A stretch of 64,000 nucleotides of DNA from contig URYL01000003.1 in assembly GCA_900552075.1 (NCBI GenBank), positions 1-64,000 on the forward strand, written 5' to 3'. The notes under the pieces were generated by a model, which made no database searches, had not been told where the DNA came from, and saw only the letters and a program-made list of their open reading frames with translations. The DNA comes from an uncultured Bacteroides sp. (lineage in GTDB: Bacteria > Bacteroidota > Bacteroidia > Bacteroidales > Bacteroidaceae). Both the position numbers and the translations under genes were made by a program. Shown here one piece after another: positions 41,979 through 50,683 of this stretch; within the stretch, counting starts at the first letter, position 1, and each line of letters starts with the position of its first letter.

Positions 41979-43034
41979 TTATTTATCTAAAATCAACATG
42001 GCATCACCGTAAGTACCAAAGCGGTAATCTTCCTTTAAAGCCACGTTGTAGGCCTCCATAATCAGTTCGTAACCTCCGTAAGCGCATACCAGCATCAGCA
42101 TGGTAGAAAGCGGCATGTGGAAGTTGCTCACCATGGCGTTAGCTACCGAGAACTCATAGGGTGGGAAGATGAACTTATTGGTCCATCCTTCGTATTCTTT
42201 CAGGTGTCCGTCCGTGCCTACAGCGGTTTCAATTGTACGCATCACGGTGGTTCCAATGGCACATACTTTGCTGCCTCTGTCTTTGGCTTCGTTTACGATG
42301 CGGCAGGCATCTGCGTTGACAAACATCTGTTCGGAATCCATTTTATGCTTGGTCAGGTCTTCCACGTCAATGTCGCGGAAGTTGCCCAGTCCGGCGTGCA
42401 TGGTGATGAAGGCAAAGTCGATACCCTTGATTTCCATACGTTTCATCAGTTCACGGCTGAAGTGCAGTCCGGCAGCCGGTACGGTCACGGCTCCTTCATT
42501 CTTGGCGTAGATGGTTTGGAAGCGTTCTTCATCTTCCGGTTCGGCCGGGCGATGGATGAAAGGAGGCAATGGGGGTTCTCCCAAGGCATACAGGGCCTTT
42601 TTGAATTCATCGTGAGGACCGTCGTACAAGAAACGGAGGGTGCGTCCGCGTGAAGTGGTGTTGTCAATCACTTCGGCCACCATGGAATCGTCGTCACCGA
42701 AGTACAGCTTGTTACCAATACGGATTTTGCGGGCCGGATCTACCAACACGTCCCAAAGACGCAGTTCTTCGTTCAGCTCGCGGAGCAGGAATACCTCGAT
42801 GCGGGCTCCTGTCTTTTCCTTGTTTCCATACAAACGGGCCGGAAAGACTTTGGTATCGTTAAAGATAAACACATCCTTATCGTCGAAATAGTTTAGTATA
42901 TCCTTGAAAATGACATGCTCAATTTGTCCGGTGGATTTGTGAACTACCATCAGGCGGGATTCATCTCTGTATTTGGCCGGGTAAAGAGCGATTTTTTCTT
43001 CCGGCAATTTGAATTTGAATTGTGACAGTTTCAT
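41979..43034 (-). CDS. queA: tRNA preQ1(34) S-adenosylmethionine ribosyltransferase-isomerase
   Basis: Transfers and isomerises the ribosyl part of SAM onto preQ1-tRNA to give epoxyqueuosine. 351 residues with ALYPAKYRDESRLMVV near 17, FNDTKVFPARLYGNKEKTG near 57, AVTVPAAGLHFS near 181, LHFSRELMKRM and GLGNFRDIDVEDLTKHKMDSE near 217. Full family length. 17 bp after truB. Confidence 0.97.
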   Translation of the reverse strand: MKLSQFKFKLPEEKIALYPAKYRDESRLMVVHKSTGQIEHVIFKDILNYFDDKDVFIFNDTKVFPARLYGNKEKTGARIEVFLLRELNEELRLWDVLVDPARKIRIGNKLYFGDDDSMVAEVIDNTTSRGRTLRFLYDGPHDEFKKALYALGEPPLPPFIHRPAEPEDEERFQTIYAKNEGAVTVPAAGLHFSRELMKRMEIKGIDFAFITMHAGLGNFRDIDVEDLTKHKMDSEQMFVNADACRIVNEAKDRGSKVCAIGTTVMRTIETAVGTDGHLKEYEGWTNKFIFPPYEFSVANAMVSNFHMPLSTMLMLVCAYGGYELIMEAYNVALKEDYRFGTYGDAMLILDK

Positions 43035-43051
43035 CTTCTTCCTTTCTTTCC

Positions 43052-43756
43052 TTAATCGTTTATAACTTCTATTTCTTGCTGGTCAAGCCAAGTTTCAAAA
43101 TCTTCTACTTTCATGCAGTCTTCCAGTCTCACGTTCCCCACTCGCGTGCGGATCAGTCCCGTGAGATGTGCGCCGCTGTGCAGAGCTTCCCCGATGTCTC
43201 TGGCCAGTGCCCGGATATAGGTTCCTTTGCTGCACACTACCCGGATTTTTATTTCCGGCAGGTTGTATTCCAGCAGTTCGATTTCATCGATGACCAGTAT
43301 CTTGGGCTTCAGTTCCACTTCGTCCCCGTTGCGGGCCATTTCGTAGGCACGTTTTCCGTCTACCTTGCAGGCCGAAAAGGCAGGGGGAACCTGCTCGATG
43401 GTGCCTATGAATTTTTTCAGTACATCCTCCACCATTTCCCGGGTGATGTGTTCGATCGGATAAGTGGCGTCAATTTCTTTTTCCAGGTCGAACGAAGGAG
43501 TGGTGGCTCCCAATTGGAGGGTGGCGATATACTCTTTCGTGTGATATTGAAACTCCTCGATGCGCTTGGTGGCTTTTCCGGTACAGATGATCATCACTCC
43601 GGTGGCCAGCGGATCGAGCGTTCCGGCATGTCCTACTTTTATTTTCTTTACTCCCAGCTTGCGGCTGATATGGTATCTTATTTTATTGACCACTGCAAAG
43701 GATGTCCATTTCAGTGGCTTGTCGAAATATAGTACTTCTCCTTCCTTAAAGTTCAT
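43052..43756 (-). CDS. truB: tRNA pseudouridine(55) synthase
   Basis: Makes the T-loop pseudouridine 55 in tRNAs. 234 residues, short form without the PUA domain. Catalytic motif HAGTLDPLATGVMII near residue 43 contains the nucleophilic Asp; KPLKWTSF near the N-terminus and GTYIRALARDIGEAL near 178 are family motifs. A frame extension to 43888 runs into uppP, so MNFKEGEVLYFDKP at 43756 is the start. Confidence 0.96.
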   Translation of the reverse strand: MNFKEGEVLYFDKPLKWTSFAVVNKIRYHISRKLGVKKIKVGHAGTLDPLATGVMIICTGKATKRIEEFQYHTKEYIATLQLGATTPSFDLEKEIDATYPIEHITREMVEDVLKKFIGTIEQVPPAFSACKVDGKRAYEMARNGDEVELKPKILVIDEIELLEYNLPEIKIRVVCSKGTYIRALARDIGEALHSGAHLTGLIRTRVGNVRLEDCMKVEDFETWLDQQEIEVIND

Positions 43757-43802
43757 TTTATCTTTTTCGTTCTTGAATACTGATGTATGAAGAAACTTTT
43801 TG

Positions 43803-44606
43803 TCATCCCCACAGGCTGCATGCGATGGTAATGATTCCGGCGATGGCACAGTAAACACCGAACCAAACCAGTTTTCCTTTCTTGACAATGCTGATCATCC
43901 ATTTGCAGGCCACGCATCCAGAGATGAAAGCAGCCAGAAAACCGATAATCAGGGCGCCGATACTGACTTGTGCATCTGCTGCAGAAGCGTCCTTCACAAT
44001 CTTCATTCCCGATAACAAGGCTTCTCCCAAGATCGGAGGAATGACCATCAGGAAAGAAAACTGAGCCAGTGTCTCTTTCTTGTTTCCAAGGATAAGACCT
44101 GTGGCAATGGTGGTACCGGAGCGTGACAGTCCCGGCATCACGGCACAAGCCTGGGCCAAACCGATGATGAAAGCATCACGCAGGCTGATTTTCTCTTTCT
44201 GACGTGGTTTGGCATAATAGGAGAAAGTCAGCAAGATGGCGGTCAACAGCAACATGCATCCCACGATAAGTAAGCCGGAACCAAAGACTTCTTCCACATA
44301 GTCTTTGAAGAACACTCCTACGATACCGATGGGAATCATGGAGACAATGATGTTGATGACGTATTTGGTTTCGTCATTCATCTTCCATTTGAACAAGCCG
44401 CGGAAAATCCAGTCGATTTCTTTCCAGAGAATGACCAGCGTACTCAGTACGGTGGCGATGTGTACCACGACGGTAAATGTCAGGTTCTCTTCTCCTTCAA
44501 TGCCGAACAGTGCCGAACCGATAGCAAGATGTCCGCTGCTACTTACAGGAAGGTATTCTGTCAGTCCCTGCAGAATACCTAAAATCAGGGCCTCAAACCA
44601 ACTCAT
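43803..44606 (-). CDS. uppP: Undecaprenyl-diphosphatase
   Basis: Inner-membrane enzyme that recycles undecaprenyl pyrophosphate for cell-wall synthesis and gives basal bacitracin tolerance. 267 residues, about eight membrane segments. Motif 1 is QGLTEYLPVSSSGHL near residue 14 and motif 2 PGLSRSGTTIATGL near 158, both with catalytic residues. Five bp after the DUF3098 gene. Confidence 0.97.
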   Translation of the reverse strand: MSWFEALILGILQGLTEYLPVSSSGHLAIGSALFGIEGEENLTFTVVVHIATVLSTLVILWKEIDWIFRGLFKWKMNDETKYVINIIVSMIPIGIVGVFFKDYVEEVFGSGLLIVGCMLLLTAILLTFSYYAKPRQKEKISLRDAFIIGLAQACAVMPGLSRSGTTIATGLILGNKKETLAQFSFLMVIPPILGEALLSGMKIVKDASAADAQVSIGALIIGFLAAFISGCVACKWMISIVKKGKLVWFGVYCAIAGIITIACSLWG

Positions 44607-44611
44607 TGTCT

Positions 44612-44860
44612 TTATTCTTCTTTGGTGGTTATTTCATTGTCTTTGGGTTTGCGCAAAATACCGTAAATCATGAAAATGAAGCCCACGAAGCAGACTATTG
44701 GAGCTACTTTGATACGGCGTACGCTGAAAATGTCCGGCTCGAAAGTGGTTTCCGTAGAACCCGGACCGCTCATCAAGATAAAACCCAGAATGATCACCGC
44801 CATCCCTATTGCTAAAAGGATGAAGTTGGTTTTATCGAAGGCAAAACTTTTTTTATCCAT
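44612..44860 (-). CDS. DUF3098 small membrane protein
   Basis: Unknown function. 82 residues with two membrane helices (about 12-30 and 50-68) joined by a short loop (GSTETTFEPDIFSVRRIKVAP). Conserved between ftsX and uppP in Bacteroidetes, so a role around the divisome or cell wall is plausible but unproven. Confidence 0.92.
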   Translation of the reverse strand: MDKKSFAFDKTNFILLAIGMAVIILGFILMSGPGSTETTFEPDIFSVRRIKVAPIVCFVGFIFMIYGILRKPKDNEITTKEE

Positions 44861-44892
44861 AACGATTCGTTATCTATTTTATTAGTTGATAT

Positions 44893-45762
44893 TTAAAGAC
44901 TGTATAATTCTCCTGCTTTCATCCGCAAGTATTTGTTGATGGATATGTAGGCACACAGCATCGTAATCAGGATGCCGGAGATAAATACGGTGCCCATGAC
45001 TACCAGCATGACTTGGGGGGTAATCAGTTCGAGCAATCCCGGTTCGTAATTTACCATCATGTAGGCCATACTGATCAGCAAGGCATTGGCGATGGCCGCT
45101 GCAAGGATACCAATTCCTATATTCCGGGCAATGAACGGGCGACGGATGAAGCCCCAGCTGGCTCCTACCAGTTTCATGGTGTGAATCAGGAAACGTTTGG
45201 AGTAGATGGTAAGCCGGATGGTATTGTTGATCAGGGCGAATGAAATCAGAGTGAGCAAGGCAGCTAACCCCAGTAGGAACAGGCTGATTTTTCGGATGTT
45301 CTGATTGATCGTGTCAATCAAGTCCTGTGGATAATTGATTTCTATCACCTGTTTGTTTTCCAGCAGTTTGTCCTGTATCCATTGGATACTGTCCGTATTG
45401 GCATATGCTGCATTCAGTTTGATTTCAATCGAGGCAGTAAATGGGTTGTAGCCTAAGAATTCGGCCGGGTCTGTCCCCATGGCTTCAGTCTGTTCTTTCA
45501 GCGCCTGTGCCTTGGAGATATACACCGCTTGTTTCACGAAAGGCTCCTCTTCCAGTTGTTTCTGGAAACGGATAGCGTCGGTTTCTTTCATGTCATCGTT
45601 CAGCAGGACCGAAAAATTGATGTTTTCACGCACGTACACAGACAGATTGTTGGCGGTCATGACGAAGAAGACCACCATCCCCAAAAGCAGCAACACCAGC
45701 ATGGTACTGATGCAGGAGGTAATGAATTGCATGTCAAAAAGTGTACTCGACTTGTGACTCAT
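44893..45762 (-). CDS. ftsX: Cell-division permease FtsX
   Basis: Inner-membrane partner of the ATPase FtsE; the complex activates peptidoglycan hydrolases at the septum. 289 residues: TM1 at ~13-34, a periplasmic domain (~35-165) with the ECD pattern FSVLLNDDMKETDAIRFQ, then three membrane helices (~167-187, ~215-235, ~255-280) of the FtsX permease domain. ftsE is not in the window. It overlaps neither neighbour and lies six bp after the methyltransferase gene. Confidence 0.94.
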   Translation of the reverse strand: MSHKSSTLFDMQFITSCISTMLVLLLLGMVVFFVMTANNLSVYVRENINFSVLLNDDMKETDAIRFQKQLEEEPFVKQAVYISKAQALKEQTEAMGTDPAEFLGYNPFTASIEIKLNAAYANTDSIQWIQDKLLENKQVIEINYPQDLIDTINQNIRKISLFLLGLAALLTLISFALINNTIRLTIYSKRFLIHTMKLVGASWGFIRRPFIARNIGIGILAAAIANALLISMAYMMVNYEPGLLELITPQVMLVVMGTVFISGILITMLCAYISINKYLRMKAGELYSL

Positions 45763-45768
45763 AACGGC

Positions 45769-46665
45769 TTATTTTTTTCTGAATACATAAATCATCGAAC
45801 TGCTTCTCTCTTTTTTAGCCAGTGAAACGAACCAAGCCTCCGTTCCCGACCATAATCCTTTCAGGAAAGGAATGGAAGACTTCCGGTATTTTTCGCTCAG
45901 CATGGACACGTAGAACGCATCAAAAGGCATCGGATGCCGTTCGCTCAGAATGAAATTATGTTTGGCTCCGAACTGTTGCATGGCCGAGGGCGTGAAGTGC
46001 CACAAATGGCGGGGCACATCGTAGGCCGCCCACATATCCTTGTATTTTTTCGCGTCGAAAGAAGTAGGGTTGGGGACGGCAATGACCAGAATGCCACGGT
46101 CTTTCAGAATACGGCTGAGGGTTTCCCACGTGTCGTTCAGGTGTTCCAAGTGTTCCATGACATGCCACAGGGTAATGACGTCGAACGATTTCTCCGGATA
46201 GTCTGTCAGGGCCTCCGGCTGGTTGACATCGAGTGCAAAATGAGTCTTGGCAAACTGACGGGCCTGCGGGCTTTTTTCGATGGCCGACACACGCCATCCT
46301 CTCTCTTGCATGAAATGAGGGAAATAACCTGTTCCGGTACCGATGTCCAGTAATGTACCCTGGCTGAGACCTGAATTATGTTTGATCAGGCGGGCTTTGC
46401 GGGCAAGCATAAAACGTCGCACCCAATGATAGACACGGTTCATCAGCCCTTTGTGTGTATCACTGTGTGAAATATAGTCCGGGCTTTCATAATAGCGTCC
46501 TATTTCTGCCTCTACGGGAGCAGATTGTGTGAACTGAAAACCGCAGTGGGTGCAACGGCAGATGGTAAAAGGCTCACCGGAAGCATAGTGGTCCGTACAT
46601 GTCATTACCTCCTCAAAATGGCTTTCTCCACAGAGTGGACATTTATCTATTTTTAGTGTATTCAC
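45769..46665 (-). CDS. Class I SAM-dependent methyltransferase with zinc-ribbon N-terminus
   Basis: Methyltransferase of unknown target. About 298 residues. The N-terminal zinc-ribbon-like part has cysteine pairs CPLCG and CRCTHCG (about residues 9-45). The Rossmann core has LLDIGTGTGYFPHFMQERG near residue 105, the motif I SAM site, and VITLWHVMEHLEHLNDTW near 160. The start is uncertain: no ATG fits, and GTG at 46665 (VNTLKIDKCPLC) is chosen over TTG at 46695. First gene of the operon leading to folK. Confidence 0.82.
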   Translation of the reverse strand: MNTLKIDKCPLCGESHFEEVMTCTDHYASGEPFTICRCTHCGFQFTQSAPVEAEIGRYYESPDYISHSDTHKGLMNRVYHWVRRFMLARKARLIKHNSGLSQGTLLDIGTGTGYFPHFMQERGWRVSAIEKSPQARQFAKTHFALDVNQPEALTDYPEKSFDVITLWHVMEHLEHLNDTWETLSRILKDRGILVIAVPNPTSFDAKKYKDMWAAYDVPRHLWHFTPSAMQQFGAKHNFILSERHPMPFDAFYVSMLSEKYRKSSIPFLKGLWSGTEAWFVSLAKKERSSSMIYVFRKK

Positions 46666-46805
46666 TTCATTCCCTAATTTGCTGCAAAATAACAAATAAA
46701 AAGCCTATAGCACGACTTTCTTTAAAAGTTTTTAAGAGTATTAGACTGCTTTCTGTTTGTTTTTTGTATCTTAGCTGCCATTAATAGACACTTTGCAAAA
46801 TAAAT

Positions 46806-47006
46806 ATGAACAAGAAACGATTGACACGGTCGAATAACCGCATGATAGGAGGGGTTTGTTCCGGTATAGCAGACTATTTTAACTGGGATATTACACTGGT
46901 ACGCATTGTGTATGTGCTGGCTACTTTCTTTACTGCCTTTTCGGGAGGAATTGTCTACCTGATTCTGTGGCTGATTATGCCGGAAGCCGGAAGGGATACT
47001 GACTAA
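46806..47006 (+). CDS. PspC-domain membrane protein
   Basis: 66 residues made up of one PspC domain: basic N-terminus MNKKRLTRSNNRMIGGVCSGIADYF, then membrane helix LVRIVYVLATFFTAFSGGIVYLILWLIMP. In enterobacteria PspC is part of the phage-shock envelope stress response; solitary PspC proteins in Bacteroidetes are uncharacterised. Transcribed alone. Confidence 0.92.
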   Translation: MNKKRLTRSNNRMIGGVCSGIADYFNWDITLVRIVYVLATFFTAFSGGIVYLILWLIMPEAGRDTD

Positions 47007-47049
47007 ATTAGGAAACGCACTTCTATAAAGGGGAAAACGTGCGCGTGTG

Positions 47050-47147
47050 TTTTATGTTTCCCGGTGCGAAAACGTAGGTTTCCCATCCGAGAAACATACG
47101 TTTCCGCGTGGAGAAACGTACGTTTTCCGAACGGGAAACGTAAAAAA
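47050..47147. repeat. Palindromic array, copy D
   Basis: Fourth copy, between convergent pspC and miaB. Outer arms TTTTATGTTTCCC (47050-47062) and GGGAAACGTAAAAAA (47133-47147). Inner cores GAAAACGTAGGTTTCCC, GAGAAACATACGTTTCC and GAGAAACGTACGTTTTCC. Loops GGTGC, ATCC, GCGTG and GAAC differ from those of the other copies. Confidence 0.88.
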
Positions 47148-47191
47148 TGTCGGGCAATTCTCACTTTATCTCTTTGTGATTTCCCGGAATA

Positions 47192-48565
47192 TTATTCGGT
47201 CACTTCTATTCCTTTGAGGGTAGCCGAACTGGATTCGGTTATCTTGACGTTCACAAAATCGCCAATCCGGTGGTTGCCACGGTCGAATACTACCACTTTA
47301 TTCTGTTCCGTACGTCCAAACAGCTGTTCTTTGGAGCGTTTGGATACGCCTTCTACCAGCACCTCGAAGGTCTTACCTACATCTTTGGCATTGCTTTCAG
47401 CCGAAAGCTGGTTCTGCAATTCAATCAGCTCGTTCAAACGGCGGATTTTGATTTCTTCCGGTACATCGTCGGGGAGGTGCTTGGAAGCGTAGGTGCCCGG
47501 ACGTTCAGAATACTTGAACATGAAGGCCGAATCGTAGGCGCACTCCCGCATCAGCGAGAGAGATAGCTGGTGGTCTTCTTCTGTTTCAGAATGGAAGCCG
47601 GAGAAAATGTCCGTGCTGAGTCCGCAGTCGGGGATGATGCGACGGATGGCAGCCACTCTTTCCAGGTACCATTCGCGGGTATATTTACGGTTCATCAGTT
47701 TCAGAATGCGTGAACTTCCGCTCTGCACGGGCAAGTGGATGTGCTTGCATACGTTGGGCACTTCTGCAATGACATGCAGGGTCTCGTCGCTCATGTCTTT
47801 CGGATGGGAAGTCGTGAAGCGTACGCGCATGTCGGGTACAGCCTCAGCTACTATACGGAGCAGCATGGGGAAGGTCACCGTTTCACCGTCTTTTTCAAAA
47901 CGGTAGGAGTTGACGTTCTGGCCCAGAAGGGTGACTTCTTTGTAGCCTTTCCGTTGCAGGTCGCGCACTTCGTTCAGGATACTTTCCACGTCGCGGCTGC
48001 GTTCGCGTCCGCGGGTGTAAGGCACGATGCAGTAGTGGCAGAAATTGTTGCATCCGCGCATGATGGACACAAAGCCTGAAATGTGGTTGCCGCAGATACG
48101 CGAAGGAATGACATCGCGGTAAGTCTCGGTGGTAGACAGTTCCACGTTGATGGCTTTTTCTCCCGCTTCGACTGCACCGATGAGGTCGGGCAATGTCAGA
48201 TAGGAATCCGGTCCGGCCACCAGGTCGACGTGATGTTTTTCAATCAGGTCATTTTTTACTCGTTCGGCCATGCATCCCAATACACCTACAATCAGGTGCT
48301 TGCGCTTCTTGCGCAGGGAGTGGAAATATTCCAGGCGGTTCAGAATCTTCTGTTCCGCATTGTCGCGGATGGAACAGGTGTTCATGAATACGGCATCCGC
48401 CTCTTCCAGGTTGTCACATGGCGTGTAGCCGGCCATTTGCATGATAGAGGCCACTACTTCACTGTCGGCCACATTCATCTGGCATCCGTACGTTTCGATA
48501 AACAACTTCTTGTTTTCGTTTTCAGTTGCAGATTTAAAGTCTGCTCCTGTGGTTTCTTTTGTCAT
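47192..48565 (-). CDS. miaB: tRNA-2-methylthio-N6-dimethylallyladenosine synthase
   Basis: Radical SAM methylthiotransferase acting on i6A37 of tRNA. 457 residues: N-terminal UPF0004 domain with FIETYGCQMNVADSE (cluster Cys) and NTCSIRDNA, the radical SAM motif MRGCNNFCHYCIVPYTRGRERSR near 155, and the C-terminal TRAM domain (~385-455). Its -7 box is the minus-strand TATCTTTG at 48601-48594. Confidence 0.97.
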   Translation of the reverse strand: MTKETTGADFKSATENENKKLFIETYGCQMNVADSEVVASIMQMAGYTPCDNLEEADAVFMNTCSIRDNAEQKILNRLEYFHSLRKKRKHLIVGVLGCMAERVKNDLIEKHHVDLVAGPDSYLTLPDLIGAVEAGEKAINVELSTTETYRDVIPSRICGNHISGFVSIMRGCNNFCHYCIVPYTRGRERSRDVESILNEVRDLQRKGYKEVTLLGQNVNSYRFEKDGETVTFPMLLRIVAEAVPDMRVRFTTSHPKDMSDETLHVIAEVPNVCKHIHLPVQSGSSRILKLMNRKYTREWYLERVAAIRRIIPDCGLSTDIFSGFHSETEEDHQLSLSLMRECAYDSAFMFKYSERPGTYASKHLPDDVPEEIKIRRLNELIELQNQLSAESNAKDVGKTFEVLVEGVSKRSKEQLFGRTEQNKVVVFDRGNHRIGDFVNVKITESSSATLKGIEVTE

Positions 48566-48593
48566 AGAGTTCTTTTATTTAAAAATTTGCCTG

Positions 48594-48662
48594 CAAAGAT
48601 ACCTGTTTCTTGGTTAACTTCCATGAAAAGGGTAGGATATATAGATTTTATTCGTATCTTTG
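48594..48662. promoter_or_regulatory. Divergent promoters, miaB and the 48688 gene
   Basis: Minus-strand TATCTTTG (48601-48594) faces miaB; plus-strand TATCTTTG (48655-48662) faces the gene at 48688. Confidence 0.6.
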
Positions 48663-48687
48663 AAGAAAACCTTAACACTTAATATTT

Positions 48688-49050
48688 ATGGACGTTTTTC
48701 AAATTCTTATCTTTCTGGGAATAATCTGTCTGGGACTTTATCAGACAAGAAAACAGACACAGAAAAAGAGCGCTCAGCAAAAAGTGGTGAGGAAAACGGT
48801 TCCCGCAGATACCTTCCCGAAGACAGAAGAAGCGGTGGAAGAAGTGCGGATGACTCCGCCGCCAACAAGCTGGAAAAAGCGGGCGGAACATTTTGTGAAA
48901 CCGGCAAAGCAGCCGAGGAAAGAGACAAAGCAAGTTCCCTTGCAGGCAGAAAAGTCGGAAGAGAACTGTTCGGAATATGCTTTCCGCACACCTTCGGATG
49001 CACGGCGGGCTTTTATATATTCTGAAATATTCCGCCGAAAATACGATTGA
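48688..49050 (+). CDS. Conserved single-pass membrane protein, unknown function
   Basis: 120 residues. One N-terminal membrane helix (about 3-19, MDVFQILIFLGIICLGLYQT), then a basic, Pro/Lys-rich, probably disordered linker, and a conserved-looking C-terminus FRTPSDARRAFIYSEIFRRKYD. The TATCTTTG box 26 bp before the ATG and the clean frame speak for a real gene. Other frames over this stretch (for example 48660-49025) have no such features. Confidence 0.8.
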   Translation: MDVFQILIFLGIICLGLYQTRKQTQKKSAQQKVVRKTVPADTFPKTEEAVEEVRMTPPPTSWKKRAEHFVKPAKQPRKETKQVPLQAEKSEENCSEYAFRTPSDARRAFIYSEIFRRKYD

Positions 49051-49100
49051 GAAACAAATTTTCATACTTAAATACTATAACATAAAAAACACTTGATACT

Positions 49101-50597
49101 ATGAGCTTTAACTTTATTACGGCAGTCGAGGCTGCCAGCTACATCAAGGATGGGGATATTGTCGGATTGAGCGGCTTTACCCCTGCAGGAAGTCCGAAAG
49201 CGGTGACTGCTGAGTTGGCAAAAATAGCAGAGGAAAAACATGCGAGGGGTGAAGCCTTTCAGATAGGTGTGATTACGGGAGCGTCTACAGGAGACTCTTG
49301 CGACGGAGCACTGACCCGGGCACACGCCATCAAGTTCCGTGCTCCTTATACCACAAATACAGATTTCCGCAAGGCGGTAAATAACGGTGAAATCAATTAT
49401 ACGGATATTCATCTGTCGCAGGTGGCACAACGCCTGCGTTCCGGTTTCTTAGGGCATGTCAATGTGGCTATTCTTGAGGCTTGCGAGATTACGGAAGACG
49501 GGCGTATCTACCTGACAGCCGGGGTGGGTATTTCACCGACCATTGCTCGACTGGCCGACAAAGTGATTGTGGAACTGAATGCAGCTCATAGCAAGCGTTT
49601 GATTGGTATGCACGATTTGTATGAGATGGAACGTCCGCCTTACCGTCGGCCGATTCCGATTGTGCGTCCGAGCGACCGTATCGGTCTTCCTTACATTCAG
49701 GTAGACCCTTCCAAAATAGTGGGGATTGTAGAAACGAATATGCCGGATGAGGCCCGTGGTTTCCATGCTTCCGATCCGGTGACGGATAAAATCGGACAGA
49801 ATGTGGCGGAATTTTTGGCAGCCGACATGCGTAAGGGGATTATTCCTTCCACTTTCCTTCCGTTGCAGTCGGGAGTAGGAAACATCGCTAATGCGGTATT
49901 GAGTGCCTTGGGAAAGGACTCCAGCATTCCTCCGTTTGAGATGTATACGGAGGTAATCCAGAATTCAGTCATCACCTTGATTAAAGAAGGGCGCATCAAG
50001 TTTGGCAGCACCTGTTCGCTGAGCGTGACCAACGACTGCTTGCAGGACATTTATGACAACATGGACTTTTTCCGCCACAAGCTGGTGTTGCGTCCGTCGG
50101 AAATTTCCAACTGTCCGGAAGTGGTCCGTCGTATCGGGGTTATTTCCATGAATACAGCCATTGAAGCGGATATTTATGGTAATGTGAACTCTACCCATAT
50201 CTGCGGTACCAAGATGATGAACGGTATTGGTGGTTCCGGCGACTTTACCCGCAGTGCCTATATCTCTATTTTCTCTTGCCCTTCGACGGCGAAAGGCGGA
50301 TGCATCAGTTCCATCGTACCGATGGTATCGCATCTGGACCACAGCGAACACTCTGTGAACGTCATTATCACTGAACAGGGTATTGCCGACTTGCGCGGTA
50401 AGAGCCCGATGGAGCGTGCGGAAGCGGTTATTGAACACTGTGCACATCCGGATTATAAACAATTGCTTTGGGATTATTTGAAGATTTCTACGAAAGGTCA
50501 GACTTGTCACAGTCTGTCGGCAGCCTTGGGTATGCATCAGGTCTTTTTGGACAAGGGCGACATGCGCTTGACTAACTGGGCCGATTTTCAGAAATAA
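49101..50597 (+). CDS. Acetyl-CoA hydrolase/transferase family (succinate-CoA transferase type)
   Basis: Probably moves CoA between acetyl-CoA or propionyl-CoA and succinate; cytosolic. 498 residues, class I CoA-transferase fold in two halves. The active-site Glu is in TEVIQ at residue 284, and the glycine-rich NGIGGSGDF near 376 forms the oxyanion/CoA site. It closely follows the AarC/Cat1 pattern. In propionate-forming Bacteroides such an enzyme fits the end of the succinate-propionate pathway or acetate production. Single-gene unit with a strong terminator. Confidence 0.93.
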   Translation: MSFNFITAVEAASYIKDGDIVGLSGFTPAGSPKAVTAELAKIAEEKHARGEAFQIGVITGASTGDSCDGALTRAHAIKFRAPYTTNTDFRKAVNNGEINYTDIHLSQVAQRLRSGFLGHVNVAILEACEITEDGRIYLTAGVGISPTIARLADKVIVELNAAHSKRLIGMHDLYEMERPPYRRPIPIVRPSDRIGLPYIQVDPSKIVGIVETNMPDEARGFHASDPVTDKIGQNVAEFLAADMRKGIIPSTFLPLQSGVGNIANAVLSALGKDSSIPPFEMYTEVIQNSVITLIKEGRIKFGSTCSLSVTNDCLQDIYDNMDFFRHKLVLRPSEISNCPEVVRRIGVISMNTAIEADIYGNVNSTHICGTKMMNGIGGSGDFTRSAYISIFSCPSTAKGGCISSIVPMVSHLDHSEHSVNVIITEQGIADLRGKSPMERAEAVIEHCAHPDYKQLLWDYLKISTKGQTCHSLSAALGMHQVFLDKGDMRLTNWADFQK

Positions 50598-50620
50598 AAA
50601 AGATAATTTATTGTTTGATA

Positions 50621-50657
50621 AAAAGCCCCGTGTCTGCTTCGGCGGATACGGGGCTTT
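50621..50657. terminator. Bidirectional terminator
   Basis: AAAGCCCCGT (50622-50631) with ACGGGGCTTT (50648-50657), inner TCTGC-TTCG-GCGGA capped by a TTCG tetraloop. Serves convergent CoA transferase and GH2 genes. Confidence 0.9.
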
Positions 50658-50683
50658 GGTGTATTGGTAAAACTCTTTCTGCG

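Noticed and set aside
47050..47147. Palindromic arrays as intrinsic terminators
   Set aside because: Each element starts with T and ends with A on both strands, so no T-run follows the hairpins in either direction.
48660..49025. 121-codon frame overlapping the gene at 48688
   Set aside because: No membrane helix and no plausible start; the frame from 48688 has both a promoter and a sensible protein layout.
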